Positions 1 through 6,752 of a stretch of DNA of 17,858 nucleotides are shown here, piece by piece. The position numbers and the translations under genes are program-made. Numbering within the stretch: position 1 is the stretch's first letter; the number at the start of each line of letters is the position of its first letter. The notes under the pieces were generated by a model. It was not told where the DNA came from and did not search any database. It worked only from the letters and a program-made list of their open reading frames with translations. This DNA comes from DATJLQ01 sp035509415 (lineage in GTDB: Bacteria > Pseudomonadota > Alphaproteobacteria > JACZXZ01), in NCBI GenBank assembly GCA_035509415.1, contig DATJLQ010000020.1, positions 1-17,858 of the forward strand, in the 5' to 3' direction.

Positions 1-35
1 GATGGACTCTGGGCAAGAGGTCGCGAATCGCTCAT
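1..35 (-). CDS. Possible 5' end of a minus-strand gene (partial; aroK by synteny only)
   Basis: Read on the minus strand, an ATG at 35-33 opens a frame that stays open to the window edge and gives MSDSRPLAQSP. Only 11 codons are visible, so no domain can be recognised. The idea that this is a gene start rests on context: the first plus-strand gene does not begin until 359, and the space between carries promoter-like sequence in both directions. In many alphaproteobacteria shikimate kinase (aroK) is divergent from the xerD unit, so aroK is a guess. No clear Shine-Dalgarno sequence precedes the ATG. The sequence left of this window would settle it. Confidence 0.3.
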   Translation of the reverse strand, partial: MSDSRPLAQSP

Positions 36-86
36 GCTCGTCTCAACACCGCCGTCCGGAGGCGGCGGCTCCGGTCCGTTAAGTGG

Positions 87-114
87 TTGCCGAAAAAGGA
101 TTGTGCCGTAAAAT
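87..114 (+). promoter_or_regulatory. Candidate sigma-70 promoter of the 359-3513 operon
   Basis: TTGCCG at 87-92 and TAAAAT at 109-114 are separated by 16 bp, in an AT-richer patch of a GC-rich gap. It would start transcription near 121 and leave a leader of about 240 nt before the first ORF. An 8-bp inverted repeat (GGATTGTG 98-105, CACAATCC 134-141) overlaps the promoter and could be an operator. On the minus strand a weaker pair (TTGTGT at 138-133, GATTTT at 115-110) could drive the gene at the left edge. This is a motif match only. Confidence 0.45.
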
Positions 115-202
115 CGCCACAGAGGGACTTTAACACAATCCGAGGAGTCGTGTCGCGCGGGCACGGGCGCGCCCCGGGGGAGACCGGCGGGGAATGCCGG
201 CC

Positions 203-244
203 GCAAGACCCGGCGTCCCAAGACCCGGCGCTCCAAGGCCCGGG
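203..244. repeat. Degenerate 15-bp GC-rich direct repeats in the leader
   Basis: The 12-mer CAAGACCCGGCG occurs at 204-215 and again at 219-230, a period of 15 bp. A decayed third unit (CCAAGGCCCGGG, 233-244) follows. The repeats lie in the otherwise gene-free 115-358 stretch, between the promoter and the first start codon. ORFs can be drawn through this stretch but they are Arg/Pro/Gly-rich shadows. No other gene is seen there. Confidence 0.55.
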
Positions 245-358
245 TCCAACGCTCGGCATCCCGGACGCCCCGGGCCGTCCGCCAGGGGGGCTCAACGCAA
301 CGGACCGTCTGCAAGCCGGCCGATCGAGGGCCGGAACCATTTAGAGAATCGGATCGGC

Positions 359-499
359 ATGTTCAAGCTTTCCCGCCTCATAGCACTCATCCTCGTGCTC
401 GGCGTCGCCGTCGGCGCCGTGTTCCTCGCCACTTGGGAGATTCCGGCCCCGACCGCCAAGGTCGAGCGCGTGATCCCGAATGACCGATTCCCGAAATAG
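359..499 (+). CDS. 46-aa single-pass membrane peptide
   Basis: This small protein has a short basic N-terminus (MFKLSR), one hydrophobic helix at about residues 7-25, and a short polar tail with the pattern WEIPAPTAKVERVIPNDRFP. From memory, short proteins ending in an 'IPAPT...IPDDRFP' tail occur in Rhodospirillales genomes next to the same large Ala/Pro-rich protein, which supports it as a real gene. The tail probably faces the periplasm, because the positive charges are at the N-terminus. Its last 20 nt overlap the next gene, which suggests translational coupling. No function is known. The Shine-Dalgarno sequence is weak. A longer in-frame start at 194 adds only low-complexity Pro/Arg sequence and is rejected. 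Confidence 0.7.
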   Translation: MFKLSRLIALILVLGVAVGAVFLATWEIPAPTAKVERVIPNDRFPK

Positions 500-2516
500 C
501 CGCGCGCGCGCGCGCTCGAGCCTGGGGGGCCCGGCGCGCTTCGAGAAAGCCGCGACGCGTGGCCTCGAGGCGGCGCTGGTCCTCGCGCTGATCGCGGGCA
601 TCGGCGCATGCGCCGGTGGGGCGACGGCATTCGCCCAAAGCGCAAACGCACCGAGCTCGAGCGCACCGGTCCAACTCGTCCCGCAATCGCCACCGCCGCT
701 CAATTCGTCCGCCCCCGCGACGACAATGCCTCAAGGCCAGGCGCCCGCGGCAGAAACGCCGGCCGGATCGTCGGGGCCGGTGAGTCCGACTCCGGCCGCG
801 GGCTCCGCGACGCAGAACCCGCCCATTCTCTCGCCCCAGCCGGCAGGGACCACGCCAGCCGCGCCGAGCCAACCCGCGCCCGGCTTCGGCGCCGTGCCGG
901 GGGCCGCGGGCACCGGCGTCGAGGTGAACAATCTCGGCGCACCCAGCACCGAGGCGGTCGGCGCCCTCGACCCGAGCCAAGGCGGCCTCGGCCTCGATCT
1001 CTGGCAAGGCTCGTCGCGCCCGCTGGTCGCGAGCCTGATCGAGGCGTTGCCCGCCGCGATCCCGTCGCCTGCCTTGCGCGATCTCGAGCGGCGCCTCCTG
1101 CTCTCGACCGCGAACGCGCCCGCGGGTCCCGCGGGTGCGGGGCCGAGCCTGCTCACGCTGCGCGCGGAGAAGCTTCTCGATGCGGGCGACATCGACGGGC
1201 TCAAGGCGCTCGCGGCGGCGGTGCCGGCCAACGCGAGCAACGAGGCGATGACGCGGCTCGCGGTCGAGACCGCCTTGGTCGATGGCAAGACGCCCGACGC
1301 CTGCGCCGAGGTCGCGGCCGCGATCAAGCAATATCCCACCGCCTATTGGCAGAAGGCGGAGATTTTCTGCCAGGCGCTCGCGAAGAAGCCGCAGCTCGCC
1401 GAGATGGGCATCAGCCTGCTCCACGACCAGGGCGACAAGGACGCGACCTTCTTCACCCTCGCGAGCATTCTTTTGGGCGACCGTAGCGCTCGCGTCGCGA
1501 GCCTCGCCGACGCGACCCCGCTCGAGCTCGCCATGCTGCGCGCGGCGCGGCGGCCGCTGCCCGAGGACGTGCTGCGCTCGTCCTCGCCCCTCGTGCTGCG
1601 CGCGGTCGCCGAGAGCCGCGACGTGCCGATCGAGCGCCGCCTCGAGGCGGCCGAGCGCGCGACCGAGCTCGGCGCACTCCCGCCCGAGGATTTGCGCAAG
1701 ATCTACGACGCCGTGCCGGTGACGCCGGACGAGCTCAAGACCGCGCTCACCAAGGCCGAGGCGGAATACGGGCCGCGCGCGCGCGTGCTCCTCTATCGCG
1801 CGGCCAAGGCGCAGAGCGTGCCCGCGGCGCGCGCCGAGGCGCTGCGCGCCGCCCTCGACCTCGCGCGCTCGGCGGGCGTGTTCGACCTCGCGGTCGCGGT
1901 CAATTTGCCGATGATCGAGGCGCTCGAGCCGGCACCCGAGCTCGGCTTCATCGCCCTCGACGAAGGCCGCGCGCTCTATAGCGCCGGCGCGACCGACAAG
2001 GCCCAGGCCTGGCTCGCGAGTGCGAAGGTCGATGCCGCGACCAATCCCGATTCGGCTGCGGTCGTGACCGGCCTCTGGCCCTACACGCTGCTCGCGGCAC
2101 AGGCTGCCGGAGCCTGGGACCAGGCGGGGTTCGCGGCTTGGTACGCGGCGGAGAAGGCGAGCAAAAATCCGGCCGATTCGAACGCGGCCGACGAGCGCGC
2201 CGAGCGGCTCCTGGGGCTGCTCGCTTCCCTCGGCACGCCGGTTGCGCCCGAGGCGTGGCAGGCCCTTCTCGGCCAAGCCGAGGGCGAGCCCGCCTCCATG
2301 CCCTCGATGGCGCGTTGGCAGATGCTCAAGGACGCGGTCGCGGGCGGGCGCCGCGGCGAGACAGTGGCCCTCGTGCTGCTCGCGGTCGGCAGCACGGGCG
2401 CGGCCAATGCCAATCCGGTGGCGCTCGACGCGGCGATCGAGGCGCTCCACCGCATCGGCCTCGACCCCGACGCAAGCCGTCTCGCGATCGAGGCGGCCAT
2501 CTCCGCCGGCATCTAG
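480..2516 (+). CDS. Exported Ala/Pro-rich alpha-helical protein, function unknown
   Basis: The 678-residue protein has a basic N-terminus and a hydrophobic segment at about residues 31-43. The end of the signal peptide can be read as AFA|Q near residue 52 (signal peptidase I) or as IGAC with Cys44 (lipoprotein). Residues about 55-190 are a low-complexity Pro/Ala/Ser/Thr/Gln linker. From about 190 to the end the chain is Ala/Leu/Glu-rich and looks like a stack of helices, possibly TPR-like, without a clear repeat. Homologues beside xerD in Rhodospirillales are sometimes labelled 'antifreeze glycopeptide', which I regard as a low-complexity artefact. It overlaps the 46-aa peptide gene by 20 nt and ends 4 nt before xerD, so the three are probably co-transcribed. 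A periplasmic or envelope role is an inference. Confidence 0.8.
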   Translation: MTDSRNSRARARSSLGGPARFEKAATRGLEAALVLALIAGIGACAGGATAFAQSANAPSSSAPVQLVPQSPPPLNSSAPATTMPQGQAPAAETPAGSSGPVSPTPAAGSATQNPPILSPQPAGTTPAAPSQPAPGFGAVPGAAGTGVEVNNLGAPSTEAVGALDPSQGGLGLDLWQGSSRPLVASLIEALPAAIPSPALRDLERRLLLSTANAPAGPAGAGPSLLTLRAEKLLDAGDIDGLKALAAAVPANASNEAMTRLAVETALVDGKTPDACAEVAAAIKQYPTAYWQKAEIFCQALAKKPQLAEMGISLLHDQGDKDATFFTLASILLGDRSARVASLADATPLELAMLRAARRPLPEDVLRSSSPLVLRAVAESRDVPIERRLEAAERATELGALPPEDLRKIYDAVPVTPDELKTALTKAEAEYGPRARVLLYRAAKAQSVPAARAEALRAALDLARSAGVFDLAVAVNLPMIEALEPAPELGFIALDEGRALYSAGATDKAQAWLASAKVDAATNPDSAAVVTGLWPYTLLAAQAAGAWDQAGFAAWYAAEKASKNPADSNAADERAERLLGLLASLGTPVAPEAWQALLGQAEGEPASMPSMARWQMLKDAVAGGRRGETVALVLLAVGSTGAANANPVALDAAIEALHRIGLDPDASRLAIEAAISAGI

Positions 2517-2520
2517 CGCC

Positions 2521-3513
2521 GTGGGCGCGGCACGCACGCGCGCGATCGGCGAGACAGCGCGAAAGAAACGCCGCGGCCGTCCGCGCGGGACCGCGCCGCA
2601 GCCGCTCTCGCGCCATGTCGAGAGCTTCCTCGAGATGCTGATGGCCGAGCGGGGTGCCGCGCTCAACACGATCGAGGCGTACCGGCGCGATCTCGCGGAT
2701 TTCGAGGCGTTCCTGGCACTCCGCGGGCGTGCGGTCGATGCGGCCAGTCTCGAAGACTTGCGCGCCTATCTCGCGTTCCTCACCGAACGCGCGGCTTCGC
2801 CGGGTACGGCGGCGCGCCGCCTTTCGGCGCTGCGGCAATTCCACCGCTTCCTCTACGCCGAGGGACTGCGCGCCGACGATCCGACCCTCGCCCTCGACAG
2901 TCCGCGCCAAGGCCGCGCGTTGCCGAAATATCTGAGCGAGGCGGAAGTCGACCGGCTCCTCGAGGCGGCGCGCGCGCGCGCGGGCGACGAGGGCGTGCGG
3001 CTCGTCGCCTTGCTCGAGCTTCTCTACGCCACCGGCCTACGCGTCTCCGAGCTCGTGGGCCTGCCGCTCGCGGCGCTCGCGCGCGACCGGCGTACGATCC
3101 AGGTGCGGGGCAAAGGCGGCAACGAGCGCCTGGTGCCACTCTCGGCGCCCGCGCGCGCGGCCCTCGAGCGCTGGCTCCCGCGGCGCGACGCGGCGCTCGG
3201 ACGCGGGCGCGCATCGCGTTGGCTGTTCCCGAGCTCGGCCGGGAGCGGCCATCTCACGCGCCAACGCTTGGGCCAGCTCTTGAAGGAGCTCGCGCGCGCG
3301 GCCGGGCTCCAAGCGGCGAAAGTCTCGCCCCACGTGCTGCGTCACGCGTTTGCAACGCACCTTCTCGCCCACGGCGCCGATCTCCGCAGCGTGCAACGCC
3401 TTTTGGGCCATGCCGACGTGAGCACCACCCAGATCTACACCCACGTGCTCGAGGAGCGGCTCAAGAGCCTGGTCGAATCCCATCACCCGCTGGCAAAACA
3501 CCCGCGCCGTTGA
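2521..3513 (+). CDS. xerD: Tyrosine recombinase XerD
   Basis: XerD pairs with XerC at the dif site to resolve chromosome dimers at division. From a GTG start at 2521 the protein has 330 aa. The N-terminal core-binding domain begins near residue 30 (FLEMLMAERGAALNT) and the catalytic domain near 135. All expected catalytic residues are present: Arg174 (ATGLRVSEL), Lys198 (GKGGNER), His271 and Arg274 (HVLRHAFATHLL), His297 (LLGHADVSTTQIYTHV) and nucleophile Tyr306. The HADVSTTQIYTHV form and the HHPLA tail favour XerD over XerC. The GTG lies 4 nt after the upstream stop; the next in-frame ATG (2635) would cut into the first helix. The frame also extends upstream to 2242, inside the previous gene, and that extension is not used. 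Residues 1-28 are a basic Arg/Lys-rich extension. No terminator is visible after it. Confidence 0.95.
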   Translation: MGAARTRAIGETARKKRRGRPRGTAPQPLSRHVESFLEMLMAERGAALNTIEAYRRDLADFEAFLALRGRAVDAASLEDLRAYLAFLTERAASPGTAARRLSALRQFHRFLYAEGLRADDPTLALDSPRQGRALPKYLSEAEVDRLLEAARARAGDEGVRLVALLELLYATGLRVSELVGLPLAALARDRRTIQVRGKGGNERLVPLSAPARAALERWLPRRDAALGRGRASRWLFPSSAGSGHLTRQRLGQLLKELARAAGLQAAKVSPHVLRHAFATHLLAHGADLRSVQRLLGHADVSTTQIYTHVLEERLKSLVESHHPLAKHPRR

Positions 3514-3821
3514 TACCGCAACTGCGAAATAAACAGGAGGCGTTCGTTAATCCTTAGCGCACTCCGTTTCAGTTTGGAAAGTATTTGCCGGCGCAAAGGC
3601 TTGCGCGCGCGCGGCTGACGAACGTGAAAATCGAACGCGTTCGCCCCCTTATGATCAAACTATCAATATTTTGCGTTTTTCCATCGGGAATGCCATTCTA
3701 CCCGGAAGCCGCGCCGGCGAAGCGCGGCGCATGGCAAGAAGATCGAGGCTGCCGGATGGCTTCCGGAAGAGCCGAGCTGATCCGCAGGCCATCAACTGGA
3801 ACAGTAGGGGGAGACACGCCA
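3514..3821. promoter_or_regulatory. AT-richer intergenic leader with nested inverted repeats
   Basis: This 308-bp gap between xerD and the transporter holds no convincing gene, although the transporter frame is open back to 3585. Its 5' half is clearly AT-richer than the flanks (for example 3650-3690). A 9-bp perfect inverted repeat, CCGGAAGCC 3702-3710 with GGCTTCCGG 3758-3766, encloses a 7-bp hairpin, GCCGCGC 3708-3714 with GCGCGGC 3722-3728. The two stems share bases 3708-3710, so they compete. The region must carry the transporter promoter, but no single -35/-10 pair stands out. Confidence 0.45.
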
Positions 3822-5201
3822 ATGAGCTTGTTCTCGTTTCTCGACAGGAAGCACACGGTCGCGCGGCCGGGCTTCAGCCGGTGGATGGTCCCGCCGGCGG
3901 CACTCTGCATCCATCTCTGCATCGGCCAGGTCTACGCGTTCAGCGTGTTCAACCTGCCGATGACCAAGCTGCTGGGCATCACCAAGTCCCTGCCCGCCGA
4001 CTGGAAGCTCACCCAGCTCGGCTGGATCTTCTCGATCGCGATTTTCGTGCTCGGCTTCTCGGCCGCCTTCCTGGGCCGCTGGGTCGAGGAGGGCGGGCCG
4101 CGGCGCGCGATGTTCACGGCCGCCTTGTGCTTCGGCGGCGGCTTCATCGTCTCCGCCTTCGGCATGTACGCCCACAGCCTGTTCATCACCTATCTCGGCT
4201 ACGGCTTCTTCGGCGGCATCGGCCTCGGCCTCGGCTACATCTCGCCGGTCTCGACGCTGATCAAGTGGTTCCCCGACCGGCCGGGCATGGCGACGGGCAT
4301 GGCGATCATGGGCTTCGGCGGCGGCGCCTTCATCGCCTCGCCGCTCTCGGTGTGGCTCATGGCGAAGTTCTCGACGCCGACCCATGTGGGCGTGCCCGAG
4401 ACCTTCATCATCATGGGCTTCATCTACATGTTCTTCATGCTGGTGGGCTCGGCGATCGTGCGCATCCCGGCGCCGGGCTGGAAGCCCGAGGGCTGGACCG
4501 CCCCCGCGGTGCCCAAGAAGCTCGTCACCGACAAGCACGTCTACGTTTACCAGGCCCTCAAGACGCCGCAGTTCTGGCTCATCTGGTGGGTGCTGTGCCT
4601 GAACGTGACCGCCGGCATCGGCGTGCTCGGCCAGGCCTCGGCCATGAGCCAGGAAATGTTCGCGGGTCGCGTGACCCCGCTCGCGGCCGCCGGCTTCGTC
4701 GGCCTCATGAGCCTGTTCAACATGGGCGGGCGCTTCTTCTGGGCCTCGATGTCGGACTTCCTCGGACGCAAGAACACCTACTTCGTGTTCTTCGTGCTGG
4801 GGGCGTTGCTCTACGCGGCCGTGCCGCACACCGGCGAGGCCGGGAGTCTCACGCTGTTCATCCTGTGCTTCCTCGTGATCATCAGCATGTATGGCGGCGG
4901 CTTCGCCACCGTGCCGGCCTACCTCAAGGACATGTTCGGCACGCGTTACGTGGGCGCCATCCACGGCTGGCTGATCACCGCCTGGTCGATGGCCGGCGTG
5001 TTCGGTCCGGTGCTGGTCAACTACATCCGCCAGTACCAGATCGACAGCGGCGTGCCGAAGGCGGACGCCTACAACGTCACCATGTACATCATGGCCGGAC
5101 TCCTGATCGTCGGCTTCTTCTGCAACTTGTTCGTGAAGGCCGTGCATGAGCGGCACTACATGAAGCACGAGGAAGCGGACGCCATGGGCATGGCGGATTA
5201 A
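3822..5201 (+). CDS. MFS transporter, OFA (oxalate/formate antiporter) family
   Basis: This is a 459-aa inner-membrane transporter with about 12 hydrophobic helices. The opening (GFSRWMVPPAALCIHLCIGQVYAFSVF) is the family signature of OFA proteins (TC 2.A.1.11). The long central loop after helix 6 (PAPGWKPEGWTAP...) and the motif-A-like RFFWASMSDFLGRKNT between helices 8 and 9 also fit. Known members carry oxalate/formate or monocarboxylates such as lactate and pyruvate; the substrate cannot be read from the sequence. The start at 3822 is chosen because AGGGGGAG lies just upstream and the protein then begins at the usual place; the frame is open back to 3585 but that extension is not family-like. 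The small-subunit gene follows after 24 nt. No oxalate-degradation genes (frc, oxc) are in the window. Confidence 0.88.
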   Translation: MSLFSFLDRKHTVARPGFSRWMVPPAALCIHLCIGQVYAFSVFNLPMTKLLGITKSLPADWKLTQLGWIFSIAIFVLGFSAAFLGRWVEEGGPRRAMFTAALCFGGGFIVSAFGMYAHSLFITYLGYGFFGGIGLGLGYISPVSTLIKWFPDRPGMATGMAIMGFGGGAFIASPLSVWLMAKFSTPTHVGVPETFIIMGFIYMFFMLVGSAIVRIPAPGWKPEGWTAPAVPKKLVTDKHVYVYQALKTPQFWLIWWVLCLNVTAGIGVLGQASAMSQEMFAGRVTPLAAAGFVGLMSLFNMGGRFFWASMSDFLGRKNTYFVFFVLGALLYAAVPHTGEAGSLTLFILCFLVIISMYGGGFATVPAYLKDMFGTRYVGAIHGWLITAWSMAGVFGPVLVNYIRQYQIDSGVPKADAYNVTMYIMAGLLIVGFFCNLFVKAVHERHYMKHEEADAMGMAD

Positions 5202-5225
5202 CGGCGCGGACCAAGGGAGGACACC

Positions 5226-5351
5226 ATGAACGCACAGCATCAAACCGGCACCACGCCGTTTCACCTGTTCCTCGCGTGGGGCTTCGTCGGCATCCCGCTC
5301 ACCTGGGGTGTCATCGAGACCGTGATCAACGCGCTCAAGCTGTTCCAGTAG
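5226..5351 (+). CDS. 41-aa MFS transporter small subunit
   Basis: A strong Shine-Dalgarno sequence (AGGGAGG, 5214-5220) sits 5 nt before this ATG. The product has a short polar N-terminus (MNAQHQTGTT), one hydrophobic helix at about residues 11-30 (FHLFLAWGFVGIPLTWGV) and a short tail ending KLFQ. Tiny proteins of this pattern accompany OFA-type transporters in many proteobacteria and carry the family name 'MFS transporter small subunit'. The 24-nt gap and the terminator directly after it make a two-gene operon. It presumably packs against or stabilises the transporter; this is inferred from constant pairing. Confidence 0.82.
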   Translation: MNAQHQTGTTPFHLFLAWGFVGIPLTWGVIETVINALKLFQ

Positions 5352-5372
5352 GGCGCGTATCCCGAGACCGGC

Positions 5373-5407
5373 TGCGGGCCGCCCCCCAAGGCGGCCCGCA
5401 GTGTTTT
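5373..5407 (+). terminator. Intrinsic terminator of the OFA operon
   Basis: A perfect 11-bp stem (TGCGGGCCGCC 5373-5383 with GGCGGCCCGCA 5390-5400) closes a 6-nt loop and is followed by GTGTTTT. It lies 21 bp after the small-subunit stop and is the clearest terminator in the window. Confidence 0.85.
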
Positions 5408-5421
5408 CGGGCACCGGCAAT

Positions 5422-5513
5422 GCGGGCGCGTTTGGGCGGCCAGGCCTGGGCGGGCAAGCTTGGGCGGGCGCGTTTGGGCGACCAGGCCTGGGCGGCCAAG
5501 CTTGGGCGGGCGC
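5422..5513. repeat. 42-bp tandem repeat, 2.2 copies, rich in palindromes
   Basis: Unit 1 is 5422-5463, unit 2 is 5464-5505, and the first 8 bp of a third unit follow. The two full units differ at only two positions (5439/5481 and 5454/5496). Each unit contains the perfect palindrome CCAGGCCTGG (5440-5449 and 5482-5491) and a second one centred on AAGCTT (CAAGCTTG 5455-5462; CCAAGCTTGG 5496-5505). The array lies between the terminator of the transporter operon and the promoter of the lyase gene. Confidence 0.9.
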
Positions 5514-5529
5514 TCGGCATGGCCCGCGG

Positions 5530-5559
5530 TTGACATTTCGGGGGCCATCGCGTCATATC
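5530..5559 (+). promoter_or_regulatory. Promoter of the malyl-CoA lyase gene
   Basis: A perfect -35 hexamer TTGACA (5530-5535) is followed after 18 bp by CATATC (5554-5559). Transcription would start near 5566, giving a leader of about 130 nt. The 42-bp tandem repeat ends 16 bp upstream of the -35, where an activator or repressor could act. Confidence 0.6.
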
Positions 5560-5694
5560 CTGTTGCGCTGCGGGATAGCTCCCGCGGCCGCGAAATTCCA
5601 GGCTTTCCCGCGCTTCTCGAGCCGGCCACGCGCGGCGAGGCCGATCCCCGATCCGTTCCCCGGCCGGCAGCGTTCCAGGAGCACGAGGTCGCGC

Positions 5695-6672
5695 ATGAGC
5701 TTCAAGATCGTCGAGCAGGCCAAACCGCGTCTCAACCGCAGCGAGCTCGCGGTGCCGGGCAGCAACACCAAGCTGTTCGAGAAGGCGGCGGCGTCGGCCG
5801 CCGACGTGGTGTTCCTCGACCTCGAGGACGCGGTCTCGCCCGACGAGAAGCCGCAAGCGCGCAAGAACGTGATCCAGGCGATCAACGACATCGACTGGGG
5901 CTCGAAGACGCTCTCGCTGCGCATCAACGGCCTCGACACCCATTACATGTACCGCGACGTGGTCGACGTGCTCGAGCAGACCGGCGAGCGCCTGGATCTC
6001 ATCATGATCCCGAAGATCGGCACGCCCGCCGACGTCTATGCGCTCGACATGCTGGTGACCCAGATCGAGACCGCCAAGGGCCGCAAGAAGCGCATCGGCT
6101 TCGAGCTCATCGTCGAGACCGCCCTCGGCATGCAGAACATCGAGGCGATCGCGGCCGCGAGCCCGCGCCTCGAATCGCTCCATTTCGGCGTCGCCGACTA
6201 CGCGGCCTCGACGCGCGCGCGCACGACCAACATCGGCGGCCCCAATCCCGACTACGCGGTGCTCACCGACAAGGACGCGGCCGGGAAACGCGAGGTCCAT
6301 TGGGGCGACATGTGGCACTACGCGATCGCGCGCCTGGTGGTGGCCGCGCGCGCCAACGGCTTGCGCCCCATCGACGGGCCGTTCGGCGACTTCCAGGACG
6401 CGGACGGGTTCCGCGCCCAGGGACGGCGCGCCGCCGTGCTCGGCTGCGAGGGCAAGTGGGCGATCCATCCGAGCCAGATCGCGCTCGCGAACGAGACCTT
6501 CAGCCCGAGCGAGGCCGAGGTGAAGAAGGCCGAGCGCATCCTGGTCGCGATGGAGCAGGCGAAGAAGGAGGGCCGCGGGGCCGTCGCCCTCGACGGCAAG
6601 CTCATCGACCTCGCCTCGATCCGCCAGGCCCAGGTCCTGGTCGAGAAGGCGAAGCAGGTCGGCACGGGCTGA
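5695..6672 (+). CDS. mcl: Malyl-CoA lyase (HpcH/HpaI aldolase family)
   Basis: The enzyme cleaves L-malyl-CoA reversibly to acetyl-CoA and glyoxylate, a step of the serine cycle and, in the beta-methylmalyl-CoA version, of the 3-hydroxypropionate and ethylmalonyl-CoA routes. The 325-aa product has the family length and the expected landmarks: VFLDLEDAVSPDEK (39-52), Arg76 in SLRINGLDT, Glu141 in LIVETALGM, Asp168 in FGVADYAASTRART, the WAIHPSQI segment (255-262) and a late Asp in KLIDLASI. Arg76, Glu141 and Asp168 match the substrate- and Mg-binding residues I recall for structurally studied malyl-CoA lyases. The DTHYMYRDVVD and ADYAASTRAR segments resemble the methylotroph serine-cycle enzyme (MclA) more than the Rhodobacter type. 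It has its own promoter and stands 80 bp before accA. No malate-CoA ligase genes (mtkAB) are in the window. Confidence 0.9.
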   Translation: MSFKIVEQAKPRLNRSELAVPGSNTKLFEKAAASAADVVFLDLEDAVSPDEKPQARKNVIQAINDIDWGSKTLSLRINGLDTHYMYRDVVDVLEQTGERLDLIMIPKIGTPADVYALDMLVTQIETAKGRKKRIGFELIVETALGMQNIEAIAAASPRLESLHFGVADYAASTRARTTNIGGPNPDYAVLTDKDAAGKREVHWGDMWHYAIARLVVAARANGLRPIDGPFGDFQDADGFRAQGRRAAVLGCEGKWAIHPSQIALANETFSPSEAEVKKAERILVAMEQAKKEGRGAVALDGKLIDLASIRQAQVLVEKAKQVGTG

Positions 6673-6752
6673 GCCCCGGGCGGCGCCAAGGGCCGGCCGC
6701 GCAAGCGCTTTTCGCGGTCGCGAGGCCGCCGCCTCTGTGCTAGGTAGGCGCC

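Noticed and set aside
87..344. An 85-codon plus-strand ORF in the first leader
   Set aside because: It starts within the promoter -35, has no ribosome site, and encodes a Pro/Gly/Arg low-complexity chain across the repeats.
387..2669. A 760-codon minus-strand ORF opposite the Ala/Pro-rich protein and the start of xerD
   Set aside because: It is an Arg/Ala/Gly-rich shadow crossing two real genes, with no domain and no promoter.
3574..3589. TTGGAAAGTATTTGCC as a sigma-54 promoter for the transporter
   Set aside because: The GG-to-GC spacing is one base short and the TGGCAC box is poorly matched; sigma-54 spacing is strict.
3792..5420. A 542-codon minus-strand ORF opposite the OFA transporter
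   Set aside because: It is a His/Glu/Arg-rich mirror of membrane-protein codons and would begin inside the terminator of the opposite strand.
5422..5513. The 42-bp repeat as a CRISPR array
   Set aside because: Only two head-to-tail copies exist, with no unique spacers and no cas genes.
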